Origin: Rhodococcus antarcticus
GTDB taxonomy: Bacteria; Actinomycetota; Actinomycetes; Mycobacteriales; Mycobacteriaceae
Reading direction: 5' to 3'
Length of the DNA stretch: 64,000 nucleotides
NCBI RefSeq assembly: GCF_026153295.1
Contig: NZ_CP110615.1
Coordinates: 2,790,001-2,854,000 of the forward strand
Of this stretch, positions 14,986 to 22,933 are shown in pieces. The position numbers were made by a program, and so were the translations under genes. Numbering within the stretch: position 1 is the first letter of the stretch; the number at the start of each line of letters is the position of its first letter. A model generated the notes under the pieces. That model saw only the letters and a list, made by a program, of their open reading frames with translations, was not told the DNA's origin and made no database searches.

Positions 14986-15822
14986 TCACTCGAAGTTCGC
15001 CTCGGCCGGGTCGGGGCCGACACGGCTGCCGTCGTCGAGCGTGGCGATGGAGGCCATCTCGTCCCCGGTCAGCTCGAAGTCGAGCACGTCGATGTTGGCC
15101 TTGATCCGCGAGGGCGTCGCCGACTTGGGGATGACGACGTTGCCGAGCTGCAGGTGCCAGCGGATGACCACCTGGGCCGGGGTCTTGCCGTGGGCCGCGC
15201 CGATCGCCGCCAGCTCGGGCTTGTCCAGCACCGACCCGCCCTGGCCACCGAGCGGGCTCCACGCCTGGGTGCGGATGTCGTGGTCGGCGTGGAAGGCCCG
15301 GAGCTCGGACTGCGAGAACCGGGGGTGCAGCTCGATCTGGTTGAGCACGGGCTTCACCGTCGTCTCCTCGAGCAGGCGCTCGAGGAACGGGACCGTGAAG
15401 TTGGAGACGCCGATCGAGGTGACCCGACCGTCGGCCTGCAGCTTCTCGAAGGCCTTCCACGTGTTCACCCACTCGTCCTTGGCCGGGACGGGCCAGTGGA
15501 TGAGGTACAGGTCGAGCTTCTCCAGCCCCAGCCTGCCCAAGCTGGCGTCGAAGGCCGTCAGCGTCGAGTCGTAGCCCTGGTCGGCGTTCCACAGCTTGGT
15601 GGTCACGTACAGCTCGCCGCGGTCGATGCCGGAGTCGGCGATCGCCTTGCCGACGCCCGCCTCGTTGCCGTACGCCTTGGCGGTGTCGATGTGCCGGTAG
15701 CCGGCCGCAAGAGCGGCGGAGACAGCCTTGTAGGTCCCGTCCTCCGGCACCTGGAAGACCCCGTAGCCGAGCTGCGGGATGGTGGTGCCGTCGTTCAGGG
15801 GCGTGTTGGGAACCGAGGTCAT
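14986..15822 (-). CDS. Aldo/keto reductase
   Basis: 278 residues, TIM-barrel NADPH reductase. The catalytic tetrad is visible: Asp and Tyr in GYRHIDTAKAYGNE, Lys in LYVTTKLWNADQ, His in LYLIHWPVP. VIPKSATPSRIKANIDVLDF is the NADP-binding C-terminal motif. It resembles 2,5-diketo-D-gluconate/methylglyoxal reductases. ATG 15822 has GGAGCAGG upstream and gives the usual N-terminus TSVPNTPLNDG. Substrate not assignable; probably reduces aldehydes. Single-gene transcript ending at the 14938 hairpin. Confidence 0.9.
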   Translation of the reverse strand: MTSVPNTPLNDGTTIPQLGYGVFQVPEDGTYKAVSAALAAGYRHIDTAKAYGNEAGVGKAIADSGIDRGELYVTTKLWNADQGYDSTLTAFDASLGRLGLEKLDLYLIHWPVPAKDEWVNTWKAFEKLQADGRVTSIGVSNFTVPFLERLLEETTVKPVLNQIELHPRFSQSELRAFHADHDIRTQAWSPLGGQGGSVLDKPELAAIGAAHGKTPAQVVIRWHLQLGNVVIPKSATPSRIKANIDVLDFELTGDEMASIATLDDGSRVGPDPAEANFE

Positions 15823-15871
15823 GCCTGCTCCAACCGTTCGCACCGCGAACGTGTTCCCGGTGCGGGTCCCC

Positions 15872-16300
15872 TCAGCCCGGCGGGTGCACCAGGCGGGCGA
15901 GCAGCCGGACGGCGTCCCCGGCGGGATCGGTCGTCAACCCCGTGTGCACCGGCCCGGGCTGCACCACGGTGCTGCGAGGTGCGGTGAGCCAGCGGAACCG
16001 GCCGCCGCGCGGCTCCCGGCCCGCGGCGCCGTGGCCCAGGCACACGGCCACGACCGCGGCCAGGGCGTGCTCCACGGCCTCGGCGTCCGCACCGGGGTCC
16101 AGCGCGTGCAGGCGGGCCCGGTCGAGGGACACCACGGCCGAGAGGTGCTCCAGGGCGTGGCAGTGCAGCACCACTCCGGCGTTGAGGCACTCGCCGCGCT
16201 CGACCCGCGGCACCACCCGCAGCAGCGCGTACTCGTATGCGTGCAGGGCAGGGGCGGGCACGACAGGGGCGGGCACGGCAGGGGCGGGCAGGGCGGTCAC
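15872..16300 (-). CDS. DUF3037 protein with Pro-Ala repeat N-terminus
   Basis: 142 residues. The core starts at HAYEYALLRVVPRVERGECLNAGVVLHC, typical of DUF3037, an uncharacterised family almost always encoded next to a HipA-like kinase. The N-terminal 19 residues are PAPA/PAPV repeats from three 15-bp tandem units (16251-16295). GTG 16300 overlaps the stop of the upstream kinase-like gene. The pair probably acts together; its function is not established. Confidence 0.8.
   Translation of the reverse strand: MTALPAPAVPAPVVPAPALHAYEYALLRVVPRVERGECLNAGVVLHCHALEHLSAVVSLDRARLHALDPGADAEAVEHALAAVVAVCLGHGAAGREPRGGRFRWLTAPRSTVVQPGPVHTGLTTDPAGDAVRLLARLVHPPG
16251..16295. repeat. Three 15-bp tandem repeats inside DUF3037 start
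   Basis: Units GGGGCGGGCACG(A/G)CA repeat at 16251 and 16266, with a third diverging copy at 16281. In frame they add Pro-Ala-Pro-Ala-Val blocks to the N-terminus. They lie within the coding sequence, so repeat-number variation would change only the length of the N-terminal arm. Confidence 0.6.
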
Positions 16301-17127
16301 TGCGCGGGACCCAGCCAACCCGGGCGGGCGCGGCCGACGACCGGCGCGGTGCGCTCGGCCGGGACGGCAGCCACGGCCTCGGCCACCCCCGGCAGCCAGG
16401 TGCCGCGGGCCGCCACCCGCTCGCCGAGCAGCCGGACGTAGGACGCGCGCACCTCGGCCGGTCCGGTGAACCCGGGCTCGTCGGCGAGCCAGCGCTCCGG
16501 CACCTGCGCGACGACCTCCGTGAGCAGCTCCGGGGTCACCCGGGGAGCGAGGGCGGCCTCGGCGGCGGCGAGCTCGGGGTCCCGGCCGAGCAGAAGGTGG
16601 TCGCGGGCGTCGTAGGGACGGGTCGGGAACCCCTGCGCCCCGGGCCAGTGGTGGTGGAAGGTCAGGGTGGCCCCGTGGTCGATCAGCCACGGCCCCCGGT
16701 GCCACAGCAGCATGTTCGGGTTGCGCCACGAGCGGTCGACGTTGCCGACCAGCGCGTCGAGGAACAGCACCCGCCCCGCGGTCCCCGGGTCCACCCAGGC
16801 GGCGTCGAGGTCGAGCGAGCCGGGCAGGAAGTCCATGCCGAGGTTGAGCCCGGGGCTCGCGCGCAGCAGGTCCTGCACCTCCTCGTCGGGCTCGCCCGGG
16901 GCGAGGGCCGGATCCACGTCCACGGTGACCAGGCGCGGCACGGGCAGTCCGAGCGCCCGGGCGAGCTCGCCGGTGACGACCTCGGCGACGAGGGTCTTGC
17001 GCCCCTGACCGGCGCCGTGGAACTTCACCACGTAGGTGCCCAGGTCGTCGGCCTCCACGAGCCCGGGCAGCGAACCGCCCTCCCGGAGCGGGGTGACGTA
17101 GCGGGTGGCCCGCACGTGGCTCAGCAC
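16297..17127 (-). CDS. HipA-like kinase family protein
   Basis: 276 residues. The central sequence GNVDRSWRNPNMLLWHRGPW then LIDHGATLTFHHHW carries the catalytic-loop (N-x-D-R and NxN) and metal-binding (DHG) elements of HipA-type Ser/Thr kinases, in the stand-alone family that pairs with DUF3037. KFHGAGQGRKTLVAEVV holds the probable ATP-binding Lys. Unlike hipBA toxin loci there is no HTH antitoxin, so calling it a toxin is unwarranted. Start GTG 17127 (LSHVRATRYVTPL). It is the first gene of a two-gene operon, divergent from marR. Confidence 0.8.
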   Translation of the reverse strand: MLSHVRATRYVTPLREGGSLPGLVEADDLGTYVVKFHGAGQGRKTLVAEVVTGELARALGLPVPRLVTVDVDPALAPGEPDEEVQDLLRASPGLNLGMDFLPGSLDLDAAWVDPGTAGRVLFLDALVGNVDRSWRNPNMLLWHRGPWLIDHGATLTFHHHWPGAQGFPTRPYDARDHLLLGRDPELAAAEAALAPRVTPELLTEVVAQVPERWLADEPGFTGPAEVRASYVRLLGERVAARGTWLPGVAEAVAAVPAERTAPVVGRARPGWLGPAQ

Positions 17128-17165
17128 GGGGGCGACCCTACGACGGGCATCCCCCTCGCCCGGTG

Positions 17166-17192
17166 CGGACCTGCGGTCCGAGACGTATGCTT
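17166..17192 (+). promoter_or_regulatory. Inverted repeat and -10 box ahead of marR
   Basis: CGGACC and GGTCCG (17166-17171, 17175-17180) are a perfect inverted repeat with 3-base spacer, just ahead of TATGCT (17186-17191 region), a good -10 match. It lies in the 99-base gap between the divergent kinase-like and marR genes, where MarR autoregulation would be expected. Confidence 0.4.
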
Positions 17193-17226
17193 GCCGGCAG
17201 GTAACTACTTCGGCGTGGGAGGTGAC

Positions 17227-17664
17227 GTGGACACCGACGAGGTGGCGCGTCTCCGCATCGCCCTGGCCCGGACGGCGCGCTGGCTCGAGCGGCAGTCCAC
17301 CGCCGGGGAGCTCAGCCGCACCCAGCTCTCGGTCCTGGGCACCGTCGTCCGGCTGGGCCCCCTGGGCCTGGGTCGCCTCGCCGAGATCGAGGGCGTGCAC
17401 CCCACCATGCTGTCGCGCATCGTCGCCAAGCTCGACGACGCCGGCCTGCTGCACCGCACGCCCGACCCCGCCGACCGCCGGGCCGCGCACGTCGAGGTGA
17501 CCGACCCCGGGCTCGAGCTCCACCTGCGCATGCGCGCCGAGCGCACCCGCCTGCTGGTCGACCGACTGGCCGATCTCAGCCCCGAGCACCGTGACCGCCT
17601 CCTGGCCGCCCTGCCCGCGATCGAAGCGCTGGCCGGGCCAGCCGGAGGGACCTTCCCCACGTGA
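17227..17664 (+). CDS. MarR-family transcriptional regulator
   Basis: 145 residues. Winged-helix MarR fold: N-terminal dimer helix, LSRTQLSVLGTVVRLGPLGL then GRLAEIEGVHPTMLSRIVAK as HTH, and DPADRRAAHVEVTDPG as the wing with the conserved DxRxxxxxLT-like loop. GTG 17227 is preceded by GGGAGG. Its stop overlaps (GTGA) the start of an MFS exporter, the classic arrangement in which a MarR repressor senses the exporter's substrate. Confidence 0.9.
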   Translation: MDTDEVARLRIALARTARWLERQSTAGELSRTQLSVLGTVVRLGPLGLGRLAEIEGVHPTMLSRIVAKLDDAGLLHRTPDPADRRAAHVEVTDPGLELHLRMRAERTRLLVDRLADLSPEHRDRLLAALPAIEALAGPAGGTFPT

Positions 17665-18938
17665 GCGTCGCAACCCAGGCGAGAGCACTCCGCAGCGAGA
17701 CGTTCGCGTCGCTGCGCAACCCCAACTACCGGCTCTACGTGTCGGGTCAGGCCGTCTCGCTGGTCGGCACCTGGATGCAGACCGTGGCCCAGTCGTGGCT
17801 CGTGCTCACCCTCACCGGCTCGGGCACCGCGCTCGGGCTGGTCGTGGCGCTGCAGACCCTGCCCGTGCTGCTGCTGGGACCCTACGGCGGCGTCGTCGCG
17901 GACCGGATCGACAAGCGCAGGCTCATGATCGGCCTGCAGTCGATGATGGGTGTGCTCGCCCTCGTGCTGGGGCTGCTCACCACCACCGGGACCGTGCAGC
18001 TCTGGCAGGTCTACGTGCTCGCGTTCCTGCTCGGGCTGAACAACTGCTTCGAGAACCCGGCTCGGCAGTCGTTCGTGCTGGAGATGGTCGGCCCGACCGA
18101 CCTGCGCAACGCGGTGAGCCTGAACTCCGTGCTGGTCAACGCCGCCCGCGCCGTCGGCCCCGCGATCGCCGGCATCATCATCGCCACCGGCGGGACCGGG
18201 GTGTGCTTCCTGCTGAACGCGGTGAGCTTCGCGGCGGTGGTGTTCACGCTCTCCCGCCTCGACGTCTCCGCGCTGAACCCGTCGACGCCTGCGCCGCGAG
18301 GTAGGGGCCAGCTCCGTGAAGGCCTCTCCTACGTGCGCCACACCCCCGCGCTGGGGGTGCCGCTGCTCATGATGGCGCTGGTCGGCTGCCTCACCTACGA
18401 GTTCCAGGTGGTGCTGCCCGTCATGGCCGACCAGACCTTCCACGGCGGCTCGCAGACCTACGGCTTCATGACCGGGGCGATGGGGGTCGGGGCCGTCGTG
18501 GGCGGGCTCTACGTGGCGGCGCGGGGTCGCACCGGCATCCGCACGCTCGTGGTCACCGCGGCGATGTTCGGGTTGGTCGTGCTGCTCGCGGCGGCGGCCC
18601 CCGTGCTGTGGGTGGAGCTCGTCGCGCTGGCCCTCGTCGGCGCCGTGAGCGTCGGGTTCCTCTCCACCGGCAACAGCACCCTGCAGCTCACCGCGGCCCC
18701 GCACATGCGCGGCCGGGTGATGGCGCTGTGGGCGGTGGCCTTCCTCGGGTCCACCCCCATCGGCGGACCGATCGCCGGGGCCGTGAGCGAGGCCTTCGGT
18801 GCTCGGGTGGGCCTGGGGATGGGCGCGGTGGCCTGCCTGGTCGCCGCCGCCATCGGCCTGCTGGTGCTGCGCAACGCCGCGCGCCCGGAGGTCGACCGCC
18901 CGCTGGCCGACCCGGCTGCCCAGCCCGCCACCACCTGA
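17661..18938 (+). CDS. MFS exporter, enterobactin-exporter/DHA3 type
   Basis: 425 residues with about 12 membrane helices. Start region RNPNYRLYVSGQAVSLVGTW and the loop GGVVADRIDKRRLMI (DRxxxR motif A) are typical of EntS/DHA3 drug and siderophore exporters. ENPARQSFVLEMVGP is the second family motif. Coupled to the MarR regulator. Substrate unknown. The ethanolamine ammonia-lyase genes start 73 bases downstream, so read-through is possible. Confidence 0.88.
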   Translation: MSVATQARALRSETFASLRNPNYRLYVSGQAVSLVGTWMQTVAQSWLVLTLTGSGTALGLVVALQTLPVLLLGPYGGVVADRIDKRRLMIGLQSMMGVLALVLGLLTTTGTVQLWQVYVLAFLLGLNNCFENPARQSFVLEMVGPTDLRNAVSLNSVLVNAARAVGPAIAGIIIATGGTGVCFLLNAVSFAAVVFTLSRLDVSALNPSTPAPRGRGQLREGLSYVRHTPALGVPLLMMALVGCLTYEFQVVLPVMADQTFHGGSQTYGFMTGAMGVGAVVGGLYVAARGRTGIRTLVVTAAMFGLVVLLAAAAPVLWVELVALALVGAVSVGFLSTGNSTLQLTAAPHMRGRVMALWAVAFLGSTPIGGPIAGAVSEAFGARVGLGMGAVACLVAAAIGLLVLRNAARPEVDRPLADPAAQPATT

Positions 18939-19011
18939 GCGGCCCGACGCGCAGCCCGCGGGCGCGATGTCGTCGTTGACCGCGCGGGGCCCCGGGCGGA
19001 CGATCACCGTC

Positions 19012-20403
19012 ATGACCGTCCGGCACGGCTCGCTCGCCGGGCACTCCTACCGCTACGCCGACCTCGCCACGCTCCTGGCCCGCGCCACGCCGCTGCGCTC
19101 CGGCGACGTGCTGGCCGGGATCGCCGCCGGATCAGCCGCCGAACGTGTTGCGGCCCAGCAGGTCCTGGCCGACCTGCCGCTGGCGGTGTTCCTGGAGGAG
19201 CTGCTGGTCCCGTACGAGAGCGACGAGGTCACCCGGCTCATCGTCGACGGCCACGACCGCGACGCGTTCACCCCGATCGCCGCCCTGACCGTGGGTGCGC
19301 TGCGCGACCACCTGCTGGACCCCACCACCGACACCACCGCTCTCGCCCCCGGCCTCACCCCGGAGATGGTGGCCGCGGTCAGCAAGCTCATGCGCGTCTC
19401 GGACCTGGTGGCCGTGGCGCGGCGCACGCCCGTCGTCACCGCCCTGCGCTCGACGATCGGGCTGCCCGGCACCCTGGCAACCCGGCTGCAACCCAACCAC
19501 CCCACCGACGACCCGCTGGGGGTCACCGCGAGCATCGTCGACGGGCTGCTGCACGGCTGCGGCGACGCGGTCATCGGCATCAACCCGGCGACCGACTCCC
19601 CGAACCAGGCGCTCGCGCTGCTGCAGCTCGTGGACGAGGTGCGCGAGCGCTACGACATCCCCACCCAGAGCTGCGTGCTCGCCCACGTCACCACGACGAT
19701 CGAGCTGCTCGAGCGTGGCGCCCCCGTCGACCTCGTCTTCCAGTCCGTGGCCGGCACCGAGGCGGCGAACGACGGGTTCGGGGTGACCCTGGAGCTGCTG
19801 CGCCAGGCGCACGAGGGTGCGCTCGCACTCGGCCGGGGCACCGTGGGCACCAACGTCCTGTACTTCGAGACCGGACAGGGCAGCGCGCTCTCGGCCGACG
19901 CGCACCGGGGCACGAACGGCACCCCGGTCGACCAGCAGACCTTGGAGGCGCGGGCCTACGCGGTGTGCCGGGCGTTCGACCCGCTGCTGGTGAACACCGT
20001 GGTCGGGTTCATCGGGCCGGAGTACCTCTACGACGGCAAGCAGATCACCCGCGCCGGCCTGGAGGACCACTTCTGCGGCAAGCTCCTGGGCCTGCCGATG
20101 GGCGTCGACGTCTGCTACACCAACCACGCCGAGGCCGATTCCGACGACACCGACGTGCTGCTCACGATGCTGGGGGTGGCCGGGTGCGGCTTCGTCATCG
20201 CGGTGCCCGGCGGTGACGACGTGATGCTGCACTACCAGTCGCTGAGCTGGCAGGACGCGCTCTACGCCCGGGAGGTGCTGGGGCTGCGGCCCGCGCCGGA
20301 GTTCGCCCGCTGGCTCGAGCGGATGGACCTGCTGACGCCGGACGGGCGCGTGCGCGAGCTGGGGTCCTCGGCGACCCTCGCGCTGGTGGCGGGCTCGCTG
20401 TGA
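19012..20403 (+). CDS. eutB: Ethanolamine ammonia-lyase large subunit
   Basis: 463 residues, close to the E. coli subunit (453). It converts ethanolamine to acetaldehyde and ammonia with adenosylcobalamin. Family blocks are clear: LRSGDVLAGIAAGSAAERVA near 26, RLQPNHPTDDP, GDAVIGINPATDS, PTQSCVLAHVTT, LYFETGQGSALSADAH near 283, NTVVGFIGPEYLYDGKQI and CYTNHAEADSDDTD near 365. ATG 19012 is preferred; an upstream in-frame ATG at 18967 would add 15 residues. eutC follows. No EutA reactivase, permease or microcompartment genes are in the window. Confidence 0.95.
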   Translation: MTVRHGSLAGHSYRYADLATLLARATPLRSGDVLAGIAAGSAAERVAAQQVLADLPLAVFLEELLVPYESDEVTRLIVDGHDRDAFTPIAALTVGALRDHLLDPTTDTTALAPGLTPEMVAAVSKLMRVSDLVAVARRTPVVTALRSTIGLPGTLATRLQPNHPTDDPLGVTASIVDGLLHGCGDAVIGINPATDSPNQALALLQLVDEVRERYDIPTQSCVLAHVTTTIELLERGAPVDLVFQSVAGTEAANDGFGVTLELLRQAHEGALALGRGTVGTNVLYFETGQGSALSADAHRGTNGTPVDQQTLEARAYAVCRAFDPLLVNTVVGFIGPEYLYDGKQITRAGLEDHFCGKLLGLPMGVDVCYTNHAEADSDDTDVLLTMLGVAGCGFVIAVPGGDDVMLHYQSLSWQDALYAREVLGLRPAPEFARWLERMDLLTPDGRVRELGSSATLALVAGSL

Positions 20404-20440
20404 GACCCGCGTGGGTGGTGCTCGTGACGGGACCACGCCG

Positions 20441-21145
20441 ATGACCGACGCGCTGGACGCCCTGCGCGCCGCCACCCGGGCGCGGGTCGCACTGGGCCGG
20501 GCCGGGGACTCGCTGCCCACCGCGCGCCTGCTGGAGCTGCGCGCCGCCCACGCGGCCGCCCGGGACGCGGTGCACCACCCGCTGGACCCCGCGCTGCTGG
20601 ACCTTCCGCAGGCGCTGCGGGTGCACTCCGCGGCCGCCGACCGGGCCGAGTACCTGCAGCGGCCGGACCTGGGGCGGGTGCTGGCACCGGGCACGGAGCT
20701 GCCGCGCGGCGAGCACGACGTCGCCTTCGTCGTCGCCGACGGGCTGTCGCCGCTGGCCGTGCACACCCACGCGGTGCCGGTGCTCCGAGCGGTGCTCGCG
20801 CGCCTGGAGGGATGGGACGTGGCGCCCGTGGTGGTCGCGGAGCAGGCGCGGGTGGCCCTGGGCGACGAGGTGGCCGTGGCCCTGGGGGCGCGCATGGTGG
20901 TGGTGCTCGTCGGTGAGCGTCCGGGGATGAGCTCGACGGACAGCCTGGGGCTGTACCTGACCTTCGCCCCGCGGACCGGCACCCCGGACTCGGCGCGCAA
21001 CTGCCTCTCCAACGTCCGGCCGCCGCACGGCACCGGGTACGAGGCCGCCGCGACCACGCTGGTGATGCTGATGACCGAGGCCCGGCGGCGCGGGCTGTCC
21101 GGCGTGGCGCTGAAGGCTGACGCAGCCCTGCCCCCCGGCCCCTGA
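20441..21145 (+). CDS. eutC: Ethanolamine ammonia-lyase small subunit
   Basis: 234 residues, shorter than the E. coli subunit (295) because it lacks most of the N-terminal extension. Core motifs: TRARVALGRAGDSLPTARLLE, LRVHSAAADRAEYLQRPDLGR, VVADGLSPLAVHTHA and SARNCLSNVRPPHGTGYEAAA, forming the cobalamin-nucleotide site with EutB. ATG 20441 follows the eutB stop by 37 bases. The C-terminus is followed within 15 bases by a very large hairpin. Confidence 0.93.
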   Translation: MTDALDALRAATRARVALGRAGDSLPTARLLELRAAHAAARDAVHHPLDPALLDLPQALRVHSAAADRAEYLQRPDLGRVLAPGTELPRGEHDVAFVVADGLSPLAVHTHAVPVLRAVLARLEGWDVAPVVVAEQARVALGDEVAVALGARMVVVLVGERPGMSSTDSLGLYLTFAPRTGTPDSARNCLSNVRPPHGTGYEAAATTLVMLMTEARRRGLSGVALKADAALPPGP

Positions 21146-21158
21146 CCCCGCCCGCCCG

Positions 21159-21222
21159 CGCCAAGTGCGGGCTTCTGGCGGTCATCCACCCCCGGATGAC
21201 GACCAAGAGCCCGCACTTGGCG
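21159..21222. repeat. 64-bp near-perfect hairpin, possible dispersed repeat
   Basis: Two 29-base arms (21159-21187 and 21194-21222) are inverted copies with four mismatches and a 6-base loop ACCCCC. The outer 15 bp, CGCCAAGTGCGGGCT, are perfect. It lies between convergent eutC and the formaldehyde dehydrogenase, where it may terminate both, but it is far longer than the other terminators here and has a defined, AT-containing outer sequence, as expected of a REP-like element present elsewhere in the genome. Confidence 0.7.
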
Positions 21223-21241
21223 AGATGCTGGGGAGGGGAGA

Positions 21242-22456
21242 TCAGCGGGTCATGCCGTGCGGGTCGATGACGTACTTCTGCGCCGCACCCTTGTCGAAGT
21301 CGGCGTAGCCCTTCGGCGCCTCGTCCAGCGAGATCACGGTGGCGTTGACCGCCTTCGCGATCTGCACCTTGTCGGCCAGGATCGCCTTCATCAGGCCCAG
21401 GTTGTACTTCATCACCGGGGTCTGGCCCGTGGTGAAGGACAGCGACTTCGCCCACCCCGTGCCCAGGCTGAGCGAGAGCGCCCCGACCTTGGCCGCCTCG
21501 TCGACGCCGCCGGGGTCGCCGGTGACGTAGAGCCCCGGGATGCCGATCGCGCCGCCGGCCGCCGTCACGTCCATGAGCGAGTTGAGCACCGTCGCCGGGG
21601 CCTCGGTGGCCGCACCGTCACCGTGACCGCGGGCCTCGAAGCCGACCGCGTCCACCGCCGAGTCCACCTCGGGCATCCCGAGCAGCTGCTCGATCTGGTC
21701 CTGCGGCGAGCCCTTGCTGACGTCGACGGTCTCGCACCCGAAGCTGCGGGCCTGGGCGAGACGCTCCTCGTTCAGGTCGGCCACGATCACGACGGACGCG
21801 CCGAGCAGCTGGGCGCCCACCGCGGCGGCGAGCCCCACCGGCCCGGCGCCGGCGATGTACACGGTGGAACCGGGCTTGACCCCCGCGGTGACCGCACCGT
21901 GGAAGCCGGTCGGGAAGATGTCCGACAGCATGGTGAGGTCGAGGATCTTCTCCATGGCCTGGTCCTTGTCCGGGAACCGCAGCAGGTTCCAGTCGGCGTA
22001 GGGCACGGTGACGTACTCCGCCTGCCCGCCGACCCAGCCGCCCATGTCGACGTAGCCGTAGGCCGCGCCGGGTCGCGCCGGGTTGACGTTGAGGCAGATC
22101 CCGGTCTTGCCCTCCTTGCAGTTGCGACAGCGCCCGCAGGCGATGTTGAACGGCACCGAGCAGATGTCGCCGACCTTGATGAACTCCACGTCGGAGCCGG
22201 CCTCGACGACCTCGCCGAGGATCTCGTGGCCCAGCACCAGGTTCGGCGGCGCGGTGGTGCGACCGCGGACCATGTGCTGGTCGCTGCCGCAGATGTTGGT
22301 GGTGACGACCTTGAGGATGACGCCGTGGTTGAGCTTGCGGCCGACGTTGGCCGGGTTGACGCCCGGGCCGTCCTGCAGCTCCAGCTTCGGGTAGTCGATG
22401 GTCTGCACCTCGACCTTGCCCGCCTCGATGTAGGCGACGCCTCTGTTGCCTGCCAT
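21242..22456 (-). CDS. fdhA: Glutathione-independent formaldehyde dehydrogenase
   Basis: 404 residues, zinc-dependent MDR enzyme oxidising formaldehyde (or dismutating aldehydes) with tightly bound NAD. Landmarks match Pseudomonas putida FdhA: GNRGVAYIEAGKVEVQTIDY, catalytic zinc CGSDQHMVRGRT and GHEILGEVVEAG, four-cysteine structural zinc CGRCRNCKEGKTGIC, and long insert NPARPGAAYGYVDMGGWVGG. The Rossmann motif is GAGPVGLAAAV. ATG 22456 has a strong AGGAGG 8 bases upstream, the best ribosome site in the region. Transcribed alone. Confidence 0.92.
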   Translation of the reverse strand: MAGNRGVAYIEAGKVEVQTIDYPKLELQDGPGVNPANVGRKLNHGVILKVVTTNICGSDQHMVRGRTTAPPNLVLGHEILGEVVEAGSDVEFIKVGDICSVPFNIACGRCRNCKEGKTGICLNVNPARPGAAYGYVDMGGWVGGQAEYVTVPYADWNLLRFPDKDQAMEKILDLTMLSDIFPTGFHGAVTAGVKPGSTVYIAGAGPVGLAAAVGAQLLGASVVIVADLNEERLAQARSFGCETVDVSKGSPQDQIEQLLGMPEVDSAVDAVGFEARGHGDGAATEAPATVLNSLMDVTAAGGAIGIPGLYVTGDPGGVDEAAKVGALSLSLGTGWAKSLSFTTGQTPVMKYNLGLMKAILADKVQIAKAVNATVISLDEAPKGYADFDKGAAQKYVIDPHGMTR

Positions 22457-22681
22457 GTGAAACCTCCTGGTCGTGGTTCGGCGCGGGTGTCCCCGCCCCG
22501 ACGGGTGCCCGCACACGCACCTGTGCACCCGGGATCCACTGTGCCCGTGATGGTGACTCCCGTCACCCCCCGGTTGTCGCAGCCTCCGACGACCGAGGAC
22601 CACCGCCGCCAGGCGGTCGACCAGCACCCGGCCGGACCCGGCAGGGCCGCCCAGTCCGGGTGGGGTGCGTAGCCTCGTCGC
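22457..22681. other. Divergent intergenic region
   Basis: 225 bases without a gene between fdhA and the thiamine-binding-like gene. It has GGTGAC/GTCACC, a 6-bp inverted repeat around TCCC (22552-22567), and TAGCCT (22670-22675) ending 6 bases before the ATG at 22682, consistent with a leaderless start for that gene. Confidence 0.4.
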
Positions 22682-22933
22682 ATGCGGGTCCAGGCTGAGT
22701 TCACGACAGAGCCCTTCCACGGCGAGTCGGACCCGCCCCGCCACGCGACGAGCGCGCTGGCCGTGCTCCAGACCGCCGGTCTGGAGACCGACTTCGGCCC
22801 GCTGGGCACCGCGGTGGCCGGGGACTCGGAGGTGGTCGTGCCGGCCCTCGCCGACGTGGTCCGGGTGGCGCTGGCCGAGGGTGCGACGCGGATCACGCTG
22901 GTCGTCGAGCGGGCGGAGCCCGAGCGTGCCTGA
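22682..22933 (+). CDS. MTH1187/YkoF-like thiamine-binding protein
   Basis: 83 residues. The order AEFTTEPFHGESDPPRHATS, ALAVLQTAGLETDFGPLGTA and GATRITLVVER matches the small ferredoxin-like MTH1187/thiamine-binding family that oligomerises and binds thiamine-type ligands. Its stop overlaps the next gene by 8 bases, so it is coupled to the HTH regulator at the head of the ureide locus. Glyoxylate carboligase in that locus needs thiamine diphosphate, which offers a plausible but unproven link. Confidence 0.8.
   Translation: MRVQAEFTTEPFHGESDPPRHATSALAVLQTAGLETDFGPLGTAVAGDSEVVVPALADVVRVALAEGATRITLVVERAEPERA

Noticed and set aside
16251-16295. Short direct repeats that might suggest a CRISPR-like array
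   Set aside because: The units are contiguous 15-bp copies without spacers and lie in frame in DUF3037.
16297-17127. Persister toxin HipA of a hipBA pair
   Set aside because: No HTH HipB gene is adjacent. The protein belongs to the shorter HipA-like family paired with DUF3037.
18939-19011. Possible cobalamin riboswitch ahead of the B12-dependent eutB
   Set aside because: The gap is 73 bases, too short for a cobalamin riboswitch, and no B12-box-like sequence is seen.
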